A stretch of DNA of 64,000 bases from Maea johnstoni (Eukaryota > Annelida > Polychaeta > Spionida > Magelonidae). The stretch's first letter is position 1. Each line of letters begins with the position of its first letter. Made by a program: the position numbers and the translations under genes. The notes beneath the pieces are model-generated. The model searched no databases. It saw nothing but the letters and a program-made list of their open reading frames with translations, and was not told the origin of the DNA. Shown piece after piece: positions 33,975-45,637 of the stretch. The stretch is taken from positions 16,481,468 through 16,545,467 of the forward strand of contig OZ012691.1 in NCBI GenBank assembly GCA_963942565.1, given 5' to 3'.

Positions 33975-36800
33975 AGCCCTAGGTGTTTGAGTGGGGATGC
34001 GATACAAATGTGCACTAACTTTCCCTCCACATACTTCCAATAGATTGTGGCACATTCCTGACTTATGATGAAATAGGTATAGCTAGTTGTGTAACCATTG
34101 GGGTATAAATAGACTCGATTGAAAGATCAATTATTCTGACAGTTCAGCCCCTTTCGGACAGAAAGGTGTGTGTCTTTTACAGACACCACTCGGGATTGCT
34201 CGGCTTAACCTCCTAACAACGCGGGTACATCGCATACACCATTCAATGCTTCCTTGGGGTGTAATTATCACATGTTCCATTTTAGTTGCCTTTGATTAAG
34301 AAACTGAATTACTTCAAAAATAAACAAACTGTGTTTTGTGATTAATAACAATAGTGTTTCTCTTTTAATAGGAATAACTACATAATAACATGGAATTCTG
34401 TTACATGATAAATAACGTCTTTCTCCTGCAAAGACCTAAATAAAGCAAAAAAAAAGGTTTAACAGGTTTCTGTTCTTAATAAATCACAGTTTCAAGTGTA
34501 GCCCATATCTGCACCAAACTAAATGTATACTATTGCACTGAAATCTACTATGCAGTTTAAAGCAATGCATACGATCACCACTACCTTGTTTATTTTGTTA
34601 GTCGAAGTCTCTTTTACTTCTTTGATTGTTTAACACATTGCTTTGAACTATCTCCGAGACGCAAGAGGAAAGAAACATCTCTTTTACAATGCCTAACACA
34701 GAATTACACCTTACTAACCCTTACTCATCGTAAGTGCATAGACATCATACATACAGAGTAACACGATATATGTCCCTATGAATGTTATTGACCACGCCAG
34801 CAACGGTCAAACATCATACATTACTAAATATAACCATCACAATTTTAGTACGTTAAATGGTTACGCATACAGTATGAAAGATTTACGTAACTAATATCAA
34901 AGAAGAGCATTTCAAAATAAGAAGTCAACCACACTGAATCAACATACACAGTCATCTCTGTTTCAATTGCAATACAACTAGTTATATGCAGCAGGCACCA
35001 ATTAGCATGATTAGAGACCACCCCATCTAGTAACTACATTTTCTAAAGAAGATCAAACTCGTAACGGTATTATATAATTTTACATGTCCTAATGCCATCT
35101 TCAATTGAATTTTATATCAAATTCTAAATTTTATGATATTAACCATCCATACAGACAATTGGTTTGCAAAAGATAACCTCAACGATATACAAATTCCTTG
35201 ATTTATCTTAATTGACTTTCGAAAACACAGACACCTATGTTTCCATTGCTATATCACTAGTTACATTTAGGCAAGTTACATATTAGAAGTTCGATGAGGG
35301 ATCAACAATGATTATAAGTATCTCATTCAAAAATAACTTATTAGGCTTATACATATTTGAAATAACTGTATAATGAGATATTCTCTCATAGCTTATAATT
35401 GTAAGCAAGTTAGATGTTTAAGGATTTAATTCTTTAGCTTTTAGATTGGGCATACCAGTATAACTTTTCAAGTTTCCTTTAAAACAAACGTTTCATTCTT
35501 AAATGGCACATGCCATCCATTTACCATCTGCTTCACTCAAATCTTTGTTATGGAGTATTTACACACCTATACTGAACACACACTTCTACACCTAAGTATC
35601 TCTCCTTTGAACGTTTTAAAAGAAAGGGCATACGTACATAAAGTACGTTTTGTTTCCGTTGTAATATGACCACTTACATGTTGGTGGCAGGTTACATACG
35701 AATACACATCATAAGAAATCACTTACTGTAGCAATTTAAGCACCTCATAACAGAACATCCCTTTCTTTGTTTGGAAATTAGATGTCAAGGATTTTCAGTT
35801 TTTATACTCCATAATCAGCAAAGCCATATACGAACATATACTAAATTAATGGAAATCCTCAGTCAAGATCTTATTCCAGACGTCATACTTTAAAGTTTCC
35901 CATGAAACAAACGCGAACTACTCACATCTGACATTTTAGTTTTACTTATGTTCACATTTAACCCTTACGCTGCTACTGGCTAATTTGACCAATACAAAAT
36001 GTAAAATGACTGAAAGCCTGGGGGATGGGTATTCATCTGAGAGTACTCAGCAAGAGCTATCCAATAAATACCAAGATGACAAGGTTTAGATGGTTTTCAA
36101 AGGTATTTTGGGTACTAGTGCTTTGAGTATTGAAAGGGTTATAGTGGATTACAGCATATCATGAATTTCAATGTTAATGAGTATATAAATCAAAACAAAA
36201 ACACTTTTGAATCAAAAAAGTATAAAGATATAGAACAGCTTTGACCAAAGAATATTAGATACTTTCGGGAAAAGCAGTATATAAGCAAGAAGGACTCAAT
36301 GGAGTTAACACTACTAACTATTCTTCCACGTAGCATATATCACGTTATCAAAACATGGATTAAGTATTTGTTAGCATTTACTTTTTACATGTATGTGACC
36401 AATTACTTTCTGTGCTTTAGGGAGATTTTCACAGGAAATTTATTTTATAAGTTTTAGACATAGACCTGACAGTACCCACCACAGCTCAATAAAAAAATGT
36501 TCACACATTCAGTTCCCTGTGCATATGCATGTATATTCCATATACCGTGTAATTTTGTGCATATCAACTAACGCACTTGGCTGAGGCAGCTGCCTTTGAT
36601 GCGCAGTTTAATGTTTGTGTACATGTGTGAAAGGAATAGCTATCATAACAGCTTGTTTCGTGATACCAGCATATAGATAGGATATCAAAATAAAGGTGCA
36701 CAGTTAAGTAAATGAACATTTCCGAAAGTTCCCTATGCGTTCCATTGCATTGATAAGTAACACGCTGAGCTTAGAGCCAGCTGCACGATTACCCAACAAT
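33975..36800. repeat. Kinase-array unit 2, duplicated flank
   Basis: 33975-34300 matches 25480-25759 and 48490-48800 (GATACAAATGTGCACTAACT, GGGATTGCTCGGCTTAACCT). The rest matches the unit 1 and unit 3 flanks in order (ACAGAGTAACACGATATATG; CATATGCATGTATATTCCAT). No exon seen. It holds one private MITE. Confidence 0.8.
35958..36142. mobile_element. piggyBac-like MITE, copy 3, private to unit 2
   Basis: TTAACCCTTACGCTGCTACT to TTGAAAGGGTTA. The matching place in unit 1 (ATGTCCTAAAGTGGATTAC near 20840) is empty, so it entered after duplication. Confidence 0.8.
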
Positions 36801-38078
36801 TCATTCATAAAGGAAGGTGTGCCTTTTGGCAACACATTGTAAATATTGAGCTGCAACGTTTATGCACCTTACAAGAAAAGGCTGGTTCACTCCAAGTGCC
36901 TTTCCAGCAGAGCAATAGAGCATTAACCTCCAAGAAAGCCTTTCCATCACTGAGTAATCAAATAGCTTATGAAAGACAATTGGGTCAACCACCCTATATA
37001 CAAATTCATCATGACATCCTATCTTAACTAGCTCTTTCACTAGACACTGACGGTAGAACTCTGCAAGTGATGACATTGCTTCAAAAGCCCCTTGTACAGG
37101 TAAGGAGAATATAAGAAACTCTGCATCATCCACTTGAGGAACATGAATAGTGGCCATCTCCCAATCATATAGACAAAGCGAGCTGCTTTCTGTATCGCAG
37201 GCAAAGCGGAGACAGCAGTTTCTTGGGTTAAAGTCATTGTGGATAAGAGTCTTAGGAGATGCATTAAACTCCTTTACAATAATGTCAATGTTCTCTGCAA
37301 TTCTATTGACAACCTGCACTACATAGCTGGAACATATGTCTGGGTAAAGTTTGTTATTATTAGTGGAACCAACCTTCATATATTTTGCCGACCTATGGAA
37401 CCCTTCAACCCCATTAGCCAGAGATTCTCTTAGATTGTATGGAAGCAATTCAAAGTTTTCTAAGAACTTAGCATGTACAGTGGCAATATCATTCAATGCA
37501 TGTTGAATATCAGTCTGGCTCCAGTTTTGTTTATCAAAACCCTTTCCTCCTTCAATACAGTCAATATGGGAACACATTGCAGAATCAAATCTATCCATGA
37601 CAAAAAATGAAACTTTCCTTTTCCAATCCAATTCAGCATAGTAGACAGTTGGCATAATGGCTTGTAGAACAGGATCGTGCATTGCAGCTTTAGCCAACAA
37701 AACATCGCGTATTTCTGACTTGTTAAGGTACTGTAAAGCAATGGTAGCCTCCTCGGCTTCTTGAAGAGATGATTTAGAGATGGCCTTTACCATAGTTGAA
37801 ATAGCAATTTTTCCTGGTGTCTTTATACGCAGTATGACTCTTTTGGTAATGGCTTGCCTTCCATCCTCACCATCTGCTAACAGATGTATATCAAATGCAA
37901 GGTTACCTGCATTAATCCTGTCTTGATCATTTGGACGGACAATTTGATTGATAAAAGACATACCATCACTCATGTCCACAGGATGCCAGCTTAGGAGAGT
38001 CAGTCCCATCTTGCTTGCAATTTTCGAAAACAAGTGGTCATTCAGATGAAACATTCTGAGGCTATCAGCTGCATTCAT
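36801..38078 (-). CDS. APH/choline-kinase-like phosphotransferase, copy 2 (intact)
   Basis: Single-exon ORF of 425 residues, exactly the length of copy 1. Catalytic loop HNDFNPRN (H280, D282, N287), metal site DWE at D305 (LCLYDWEMATIHVP), candidate ATP-site Lys in VILRIK (K86), hinge FFVMDRFD. Substitutions from copy 1 lie mostly outside these motifs, as expected if both are under constraint. No signal peptide or membrane segment, so it is probably cytosolic. The ATG is preceded on its strand by ATCTTATTGGTAG/AACA, which fits a splice acceptor and suggests a 5' UTR or short 5' exon upstream. Substrate unknown. Alternatives are EcKinase-like or hydroxylysine-kinase-like members of the same fold. 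Confidence 0.85.
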   Translation of the reverse strand: MNAADSLRMFHLNDHLFSKIASKMGLTLLSWHPVDMSDGMSFINQIVRPNDQDRINAGNLAFDIHLLADGEDGRQAITKRVILRIKTPGKIAISTMVKAISKSSLQEAEEATIALQYLNKSEIRDVLLAKAAMHDPVLQAIMPTVYYAELDWKRKVSFFVMDRFDSAMCSHIDCIEGGKGFDKQNWSQTDIQHALNDIATVHAKFLENFELLPYNLRESLANGVEGFHRSAKYMKVGSTNNNKLYPDICSSYVVQVVNRIAENIDIIVKEFNASPKTLIHNDFNPRNCCLRFACDTESSSLCLYDWEMATIHVPQVDDAEFLIFSLPVQGAFEAMSSLAEFYRQCLVKELVKIGCHDEFVYRVVDPIVFHKLFDYSVMERLSWRLMLYCSAGKALGVNQPFLVRCINVAAQYLQCVAKRHTFLYE

Positions 38079-38565
38079 TGTTCTACCAATAAGATAAAAT
38101 TAAAACAATCAATCTAATGAAGCATTGAATCGTATGTATGTATGTATGATTGAACGTACGACATGCAAGCATACATGCATAAATACATACATTTATTTTG
38201 TTTGAAGTTTAGTACTTTTAAGAGGATAGTATTCAATCAAAACGTTAATGCATTCAAATGTATTTGAATTCCGGTGTGATAGTGCTCAGTGACCCCCCTC
38301 TCTGGTGACCCGCGGGTCACTGGCAGCTGGAGCTGAGTGACCCGGGTCATCAGCAACTAGCTGTCAGGGACCCCGGTCAACCATAACTAGTGGTGAGTGT
38401 CCTTTTCAGGACACTGGCAGCTAGTTATCAGAGTCCACCCAGTAGTGTAGTGACCCCCGGGTCACTGGTAACTAGTTACCAGTGACCCATGCAAAAAAAC
38501 TATCTTCTGGCTGTTACTGTCCCTTTTGGATGACCCACCTATTGCTTTCGTTTACATACTAAACA

Positions 38566-38701
<136 letters not shown>

Positions 38702-40204
38702 AAACCATTTTAAGATGCCAACGGTGATAGGTTTGGGAGTATGAACTTATGTGATAATTTTAACCCTTTTTTCATCAGTAAATATCCTTTAAAAATTGTA
38801 ATGAAAGATTCTGCTTTATCATAAGAATCCCTTAAACCTCCAGGCTTGAATATGTTTTGTAGGTCACACCTTAAAACTATTTTTGATCAAAACCAAGGAC
38901 TTTTAGGAGAGTATCTGTTTTGAATTGTAAAGTGTATATTCTTAATTCACCAGAAAGACATAATGAAAATATATTGAAATATAATATGATAAATATCAAT
39001 GATTCACTGATTTTATCAAACAAATTAGTATTGGATACTAAAAAAAATATACACTACATAAATGGTTCATTTTTGTAATTCCATAGCAAATGTTCAGGCA
39101 TGGATGGTTTGGCTTGTAAATAGGTTGATAATGAGAAACATATTAATTTATGATATTGAAATATTATATTTTCATTTGTATATTCCAAAAATAATTATTG
39201 CTTTTTTTCTATAGATACATATTCTACCTGATTGGGTAGTTGTTGTATTGCCATGACCACTGCTTATGGCTGGATGATTTGGATTGTAAATTCTAAGGTT
39301 GCTACATGCTCACTCATTTTACTCATCACTTCAGCCAGCACATGCCAGTGGACATACCAATTCAAACATTTCAATAATATTGAAATATGAGAAAATAAAA
39401 TATATACACAAAAAATAATCAGTATATATTTTACAAATATGCCTCCTCTAAGCAGTTGATTAGTTTTAGTATAACAATAAGTAATGTTGAGTGTTAGATG
39501 GTTTGGATTGTAAATTATATGGTTTATTATGGGAACCTCTTCCAGATGGCAGCTGGGATGGGTACATATATAACTAGTCATTTTGACGATCAAATCATCA
39601 CAGTAGTGAACACATTTGCGCATGTAACTTTATGATATTGAAATATGACATTTCCATTGAGCTATTCCAAAAATAGCTATAGCCTACTTTTTATAGATAC
39701 ATATTCTACCAGATTGGATAGTTTTTGTATTGATATGATCACTGTCTAAGACTAGATGGTTTGGATTATTAATGGTAAGGTTGGTATTTGGAAACCCACT
39801 CATATGGGACCTGGGTTGGGTATATGCTAAGTCATTTTGCATTTCACTCCAGCCAGCACATGGCAGAGGACATATCTACCCATTCAATTATATATTGAAA
39901 TATGAAAAAATCTAATATCTGATACAATAAATAATCAGTTTATACTTTACATATATGCTTATTCTACACAGTTGATTAGTTTTAGTATTGCAATAGCCTA
40001 TGTTTAGTATTAGATGGAATAGGATTGTATATTGTAGAGTTAATAACGAGAACGTCTCCTAGATGGTAGCTAGGATGGAGGTATACCTAGTCATTTTGAT
40101 GATAACTTCATCATAGTGGACATATTTGCAGATTCAATGTTATGTTATAAAGATAATATACATACACACACACACGCACACACATATATACACACACACA
40201 TATA

Positions 40205-40347
<143 letters not shown>

Positions 40348-40390
40348 CAGTTGATTTTTACAAATATGCTTACTCTACGCGGTTGATCAG

Positions 40391-40873
40391 CCCAGGGGGG
40401 GGGGGGGGCACTCAGGTACAGATGGGGGCTGCACCTGCGTTACGCATTTCGCGGAAGAAGGGGTCTTTTTTATGACCTGCGCATGTCCCCGATTTTGTAA
40501 AAGAAGGGTACTTTTTTGTACCCAGGTACGAAGTATGGGGGTCAAAATCCCCTTACAATCCACGAAATATACGCGGCTCTGACGCCGAGTGACTCCCAAA
40601 GTGACTGGGCTTCCGAGTTAGCTGCCGCCACTTGCTGCCGCTAAACACACAGAGGAATTGTAAAAATCTTCAGTTGAAATATGTGTGCCCGTTCATCCAA
40701 TGTCAGTGTTTTGATAAAAGAAGGGGTATTTATTTAGTGGAAGAAATCAACGTTTTATTAAAATAAGGGTGCTTTTTTGGCCAGAAATCAGTGCTTTAGG
40801 GGAATTTTTAAATTTTAATTTAATTTAATTTTTGCGCCCCCCTAAATACCCAAGTGCCCCCCCCCCCCCCGGG
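40391..40873. mobile_element. 483-bp hAT-like MITE with homopolymer ends
   Basis: An 8-base target duplication TTGATCAG at 40383-40390 and 40874-40881. Ends CCCA + G-run + GCACTCAGGTA and TACCCAAGTGC + C-run + GGG are inverted copies. An 8-bp duplication and CAGGGG-type ends point to the hAT superfamily. No transposase. Confidence 0.85.
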
Positions 40874-41194
40874 TTGATCAGTTTCAGTATTACAACAACC
40901 AATGTTGAGCGTTAGATGGGTTTGATTGTTAGTTATAATGCTGATAATGGGAAATCCTCTTATGACAGAAATATGCACCATTATGCTGTAGATTAATCAA
41001 GCCAACAAATAGCAGGACATAATCCAAATAATTGTAAAAGGGAATATTAAAGCATTCAACTAAAATAAAAATACATTTGATATAAAAAGCGCAAAAGAGG
41101 GACGATTTGAATTTCAAACTATATATACATACTATTATTCCAAACTACACATAATTTTATTAGAATAAGGTTTGTAACAAGCAATAATGGAAAA

Positions 41195-41310
41195 AGCCAT
41201 GAATGGGATTCGAACCTGCAAACAAGAAAGAAAGACAGAAATAGTGTTATCATACAATAAGTGCTGAGAGCGAGTGCTCTACCAATGTGCCCACCAGGGT
41301 TGAGCTGGCA
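41195..41310 (-). repeat. tRNA-like sequence (tRNA pseudogene or SINE head)
   Basis: The minus strand has an A-box-like TTGGTAGAGCACTCG and a B box GGTTCGAATCCCA, but about 55 bases separate the anticodon-like CTCTCAG from the B box. There is no clean cloverleaf, so not a functional tRNA. Confidence 0.55.
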
Positions 41311-41671
41311 GCCACTGAAATTTCTAACACTTTCACATAAAATTTAGCCAATTTTCAACTGGGGGACACCTGGCACTGTTGCTTGTGCAACAGCTGTGGG
41401 TGACACCAGTTGAAAGATGGCAGGTAATAGTTATATACTATAGAGACTATATAATAGGTATATACTATATATACTATATAGATATTTGGTGTATAGTATG
41501 TTAACCATTACTATCTTTGAAGAAACGTATATTTAGAAATATAGGGGGGTCACTAGCAACTAGGAAGGACACTCACAACTAGTGCTCAGTGACCCGGGGG
41601 TCACTGGCCCCTAGGGGCCAGAGACCCCCGGGTCACTGAGCACTGGCGGACACTGAGCACTGTTACACCGG

Positions 41672-43200
41672 ATCTTAATTAGTGTTTAACGAATACTTAG
41701 TTAAAGGTACTCTACCCAACACTTAGTATTCCCTGCATCCTAAATTCTGGCCCACTTTGCAACGATCTCAAATAATAGCAACCATTGACCCTCTTGAATT
41801 CAGTATATAAATCTATCTCAAGTGTTATCACCAATCCGATCAAACCTACTTTACAAAATATTATCAATCTGGATCAAACTGGGTTTATACCTGGGAGATT
41901 CAATGGCGAGAATACTTGGTTGGTTAGTGTATGATATAATCCATTACTGCAAGGTCAATAATAAAGAATGGCGACTGGTAATACTTGATTTTGCCAGAGC
42001 GTTTAATATGCTCGAGTAGTCATTTGTGGAAGAATGCCTTACCTTATTTACCTTTGGCCCAAATATTATTTCTAGGGTTCAATTACTCCAAAGTCATACT
42101 CAAGAGTAGAGCAAAATATTTTTCTCTCCTCTGAAATGCTTCTTTCTATGGGATGCAGGCAATGAGATCCCCTACTGCCTTACATTTTCATAATTTGCTC
42201 CGAAATCTTGGCTCAGGTGGTCAGAGGTTGGAATGAAGTGAAAATCATTAAAATTTTAGGCAAATAATTTAAACTTTCACAATATGCTGACGATACAACT
42301 TTATCGTTAAGTTGGCATGTTAATAGATTGAACAAACTAACGCATATTTCGAAATGGTTTCAGAAAATATCAGGTCTAGGAATAAATAAGGAAAAAACTA
42401 AGGTGGTCACGATGGGGGCCTTTAGAGATGGGAGCATCAATATATAGGGTAAATATGGCTTTGAGTACACGTGCTCATTCGACATATTAGGAATATCATA
42501 CAACATCAATGATATGGGTAACATCACAGACTTAGATATTAACAAAAAAAATAGGGGATATAAAAAAACTGTCTAACATCTGGCACTCCTGCAACTTAAC
42601 TCCATATGGCGAAACAGTGGTAATTACATCTCTCATATTATCCAAACTTTCCCACTTGCTCCTCTCTCTCCCAAGCCCCGATAGAAACAGTATTGCATAA
42701 CTTGATAGTATAATTAACCAGCTTTTATGGGCTGGTAAGCTGGTAAGTCACTAGCTCTTTGGGTTTTCTGTAATTTCTCTTCTACTGCGGTTCGGTATGT
42801 TTTGCTAATGGTGGCATGCTTGAAGGGTTTGGTTAAGTGGAATAGGGGGTAATTCCATTACTGCCTATAAATTGTATGTTGGTGGGTATGTTCCGAATTA
42901 TGGAGGTCGCAAACTTTATGATGCCTGACAGACTGGAAATCACATCTGGTAAAATTGAAATGGTACTATTGCATATAAAGCAGAACTTTAAGAATAGAGA
43001 CGTTTGTCTACATGATCTGTGTTTGCTTAACGTATGTGTTCACTGCTACTTACTGGAGCTGTTGGCTATATCATATACGAGATATCCTTACTCTTGTGGA
43101 ATCATCTATGTGTTGATGAAAAAATTCTAACGACCGGCAGCTGGTTGTGTCAGGAAGAATATGTACTCTGTAAAAAGTTCAATTATCTATACAGACACGC
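41672..43200 (+). mobile_element. L1-like LINE remnant in unit 2
   Basis: Degenerate plus-strand reverse transcriptase: DQTGFIPGRF, then WRLVILDFARAFNMLE, then the catalytic QYADDTTLSL, then a later SLILSKLSHLLLSLPSP-type segment. The motif set is that of the L1/Tx1 clade. Many stops and frame changes. It lies at the same point of the kinase 5' flank as the remnant at 23170, so it predates the duplication of these two units. Confidence 0.8.
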
Positions 43201-43827
43201 GTGATGCACATACTTCAATACAATGAGTGTAAAATGCACGCTCAAGAGTTCTCTAGAGATATAAGCAACGTATGCACTGTGCATATAGTGTCATTGTTTA
43301 GCATAAGTGAAAGAGCAGAGGTATCGTTTTACCGGAAGCACTGTGATCCTATTGATAGTGAGGCTAGGCAGTATATATGTGTTATAACTGAAACAGGACC
43401 TGATGTTTTTCACAAATATTGCATCGGCCACGTTGACATCTATATGGGTCATTTGCATTTAACCACAGAGGGGGCTTACAGAGTGTAATCTGACATCCCT
43501 AGAATACAGCCTGTATGTCCATTATATCAGAGGGTCCATATAATGCATAGATGCAGAGCACCTAGACACCCATCCTGCCTGAAAACCATAACATTTAACT
43601 TCTTGATAGTGCAAAACAAATGAAAATATTGATCAAAATAAAGGGAAAATGACAACATCCAAACGTTTTTGTTTGACGACCAAATTATGCAACAGTAAGG
43701 TTTTTAAAGTCCAATTTGGGTTTATGTGTAACCATACCCTGAGACATACCGCAGAATAAACCAATATTTTGCTACCAACGTTATACAGTTTATGTGTGAA
43801 CAGATCATATGCACTAAAATCACTTAC
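43201..43827. other. Unassigned
   Basis: A 95-codon plus frame at 43201-43488 has no recognisable family and may be decayed LINE tail. Otherwise nothing. Confidence 0.35.
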
Positions 43828-43924
43828 TTGGTAGCCATTTGCATTGTTTACCCTGTCAATGGACAGCTTACATGACTCCACACTAGAGTTAACAACTGTC
43901 TCATTAGTTACGATTGTGGTATGC
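43828..43924 (-). CDS. Candidate lone exon of an unknown host gene
   Basis: 97 bases with one open frame between a strong acceptor (ATCGCACAG|G) and a strong donor (CAA|GTAAGTG). It encodes HTTIVTNETVVNSSVESC followed by KLSIDRVNNANGYQ, with two N-glycosylation sites, so perhaps extracellular. The other two frames contain stops. No partner exon found, hence tentative. Confidence 0.4.
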
Positions 43925-44204
43925 CTGTGCGATGTAATAAGAAGTACATTATACGATGATAAAACTTAAATGGGATTGATCGGTTTTATCGATTGTAAAA
44001 CATTTCAAACAGTTTATTTTGAAACAACCATGTATGCGAAACTTATACTTTGAAACTAATCATTGTTTTGTGAGCATTTTTATTTATTTATTGCTCTGTT
44101 GTTGTTTTCGACAATAGCAAAGGGCCATTATTTTACACATGTTTTCTGGCACTAAATGGTGTGCCAATGTGCCTTTAGGTATCCATTCATTCATTCCAGA
44201 TTGT

Positions 44205-44460
44205 AAAGGAACTGTAATGGCCTAGTGACCAGAATGCCTGGCTCTAAAGCGAATAGACACAGGTTCGAGTTTCAGCTGCATACTGATCAATGATTTGCCC
44301 TAGTCCCTACACAAATGTGCGAAATTGTGAAGGGCTAAATATGGTGCCTTGACTCCTTGTGCTATTTATAGAGAGAGGAAATTTCCGCATTTATTTTCTT
44401 GTCCCAACATGACTCAAGCTGATAAAAGCAACCTAAATCCCAAATAAAATTCAATCCAAA
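44205..44460 (+). mobile_element. tRNA-derived SINE, copy 1
   Basis: Head GGAACTGTAATGGCCTAGTG, ATGCCTGGCTC and B box GGTTCGAGT. Body with ACAAATGTGCGAAAT and GGTGCCTTGACTCC. Tail CATGACTCAAGCTGATAAAA. Aligns with copies at 53895 and 55010. Confidence 0.75.
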
Positions 44461-45267
44461 GCATAGATATTAGGTCAATATTATTCTTCATATCGAATCA
44501 CAACATCAAGCATCGATCCACATGCCACGTTTTGGCTTTGATAACAGGTATAAAGAAAGGTTTACAACAATCTTTTCTGTGGTGTTAGAGTAAGTAACCA
44601 ACGTTTTCCATTTCGTTTCATGTTACAGTGTCACAAGACACCTCGGGTTGACGAAAATACAATGTAATACTTGCTCTCCATGAATATAAGCAGTATTGCA
44701 GTGACTACAATGATGCATACGTATGTTTTAAAGGCAGATTTCAAGTTTGCTCCACTACAATGATTACAGGGAAAAATATCTTCTTTTTGTTTACTCAGAC
44801 AATGTATTAGATAATGTGAAAGAGCATTTCAATACAAGAAAAAAGTTTGGCCGTTTTTCGTTCATTGCCTAAAATTCACCAGAGCATGGTTGTTTAAAAC
44901 ATGCATTTTGAGTATGAAATCTCAACATACTTATGGCATATCTATAGCTAATAGTATAACAGAGAGACGTGTAAGATGGTTTCATTGCTGTTATCTTTGT
45001 TTCAAAATCATTCAGTCTAAAATACGAAAAATGCATTGATCTTACATTTCGACAAATATCAAAAATTAGAAAAATGAGATTTAGGCATTATTCCTCCGTA
45101 TTGGTCTTTTCATTGGTGAACTTAATCCCCGTTAATAATCATCGACTGATTTGAGCTCCGTTTATAACACTAAAAATGTATTTCAATTTCGCTGCTGGAA
45201 TGGAACTTATATGATTCTTAATTTATTCTGGTTCAGGAAAACAGAGAGGACTAATAGCAAAACAAAA
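44461..45267. other. No gene or repeat recognised
   Basis: AT-rich, no supported feature. Confidence 0.4.
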
Positions 45268-45336
45268 TTATCAAATTAACAGGTGATTATTGTTCGCAAA
45301 ACGTGCAAAATGTGATGGCACAGTACAGAAATTTAA

Positions 45337-45561
45337 TTCCTGCATCAGTCGACCGGACGTCTGCCAGTGCCTGCCTGTACAAACACCCGTGAATAGCATG
45401 TCAAAAAAATAAGCCAAGCACATAAATGACCCACGTAGGTTGCGAATTTAAGGACCGTCCAGTTGAGATGTTAGCCATGCACCCATTTACAGGAAACTGG
45501 TTGGCAATCGGGTGTGCGGTCGTGTATCATGCCTGGGGTGAGCAGGCATTTAGTGCAGGAA
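45337..45561. mobile_element. 225-bp TIR MITE, TTAA target
   Basis: Flanked by TTAA at 45333-45336 and 45562-45565. Ends TTCCTGCA and TGCAGGAA. Absent from unit 1 at the matching position (about 18570). Confidence 0.8.
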
Positions 45562-45637
45562 TTAAATGACGGCAGTGTAGTGTCCAGATTAGAAGAAAGA
45601 TATACTACGCCCTCTATTGCCTAATAGAAGCATTTAA

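Noticed and set aside
38271-38274. Longer target duplication GAATTC around the 3.4-kb element
   Set aside because: The right side reads CCGGATC, so only CCGG is shared.
41195-41310. Functional tRNA gene
   Set aside because: B box is good but the spacing is far too long and no cloverleaf can be drawn.
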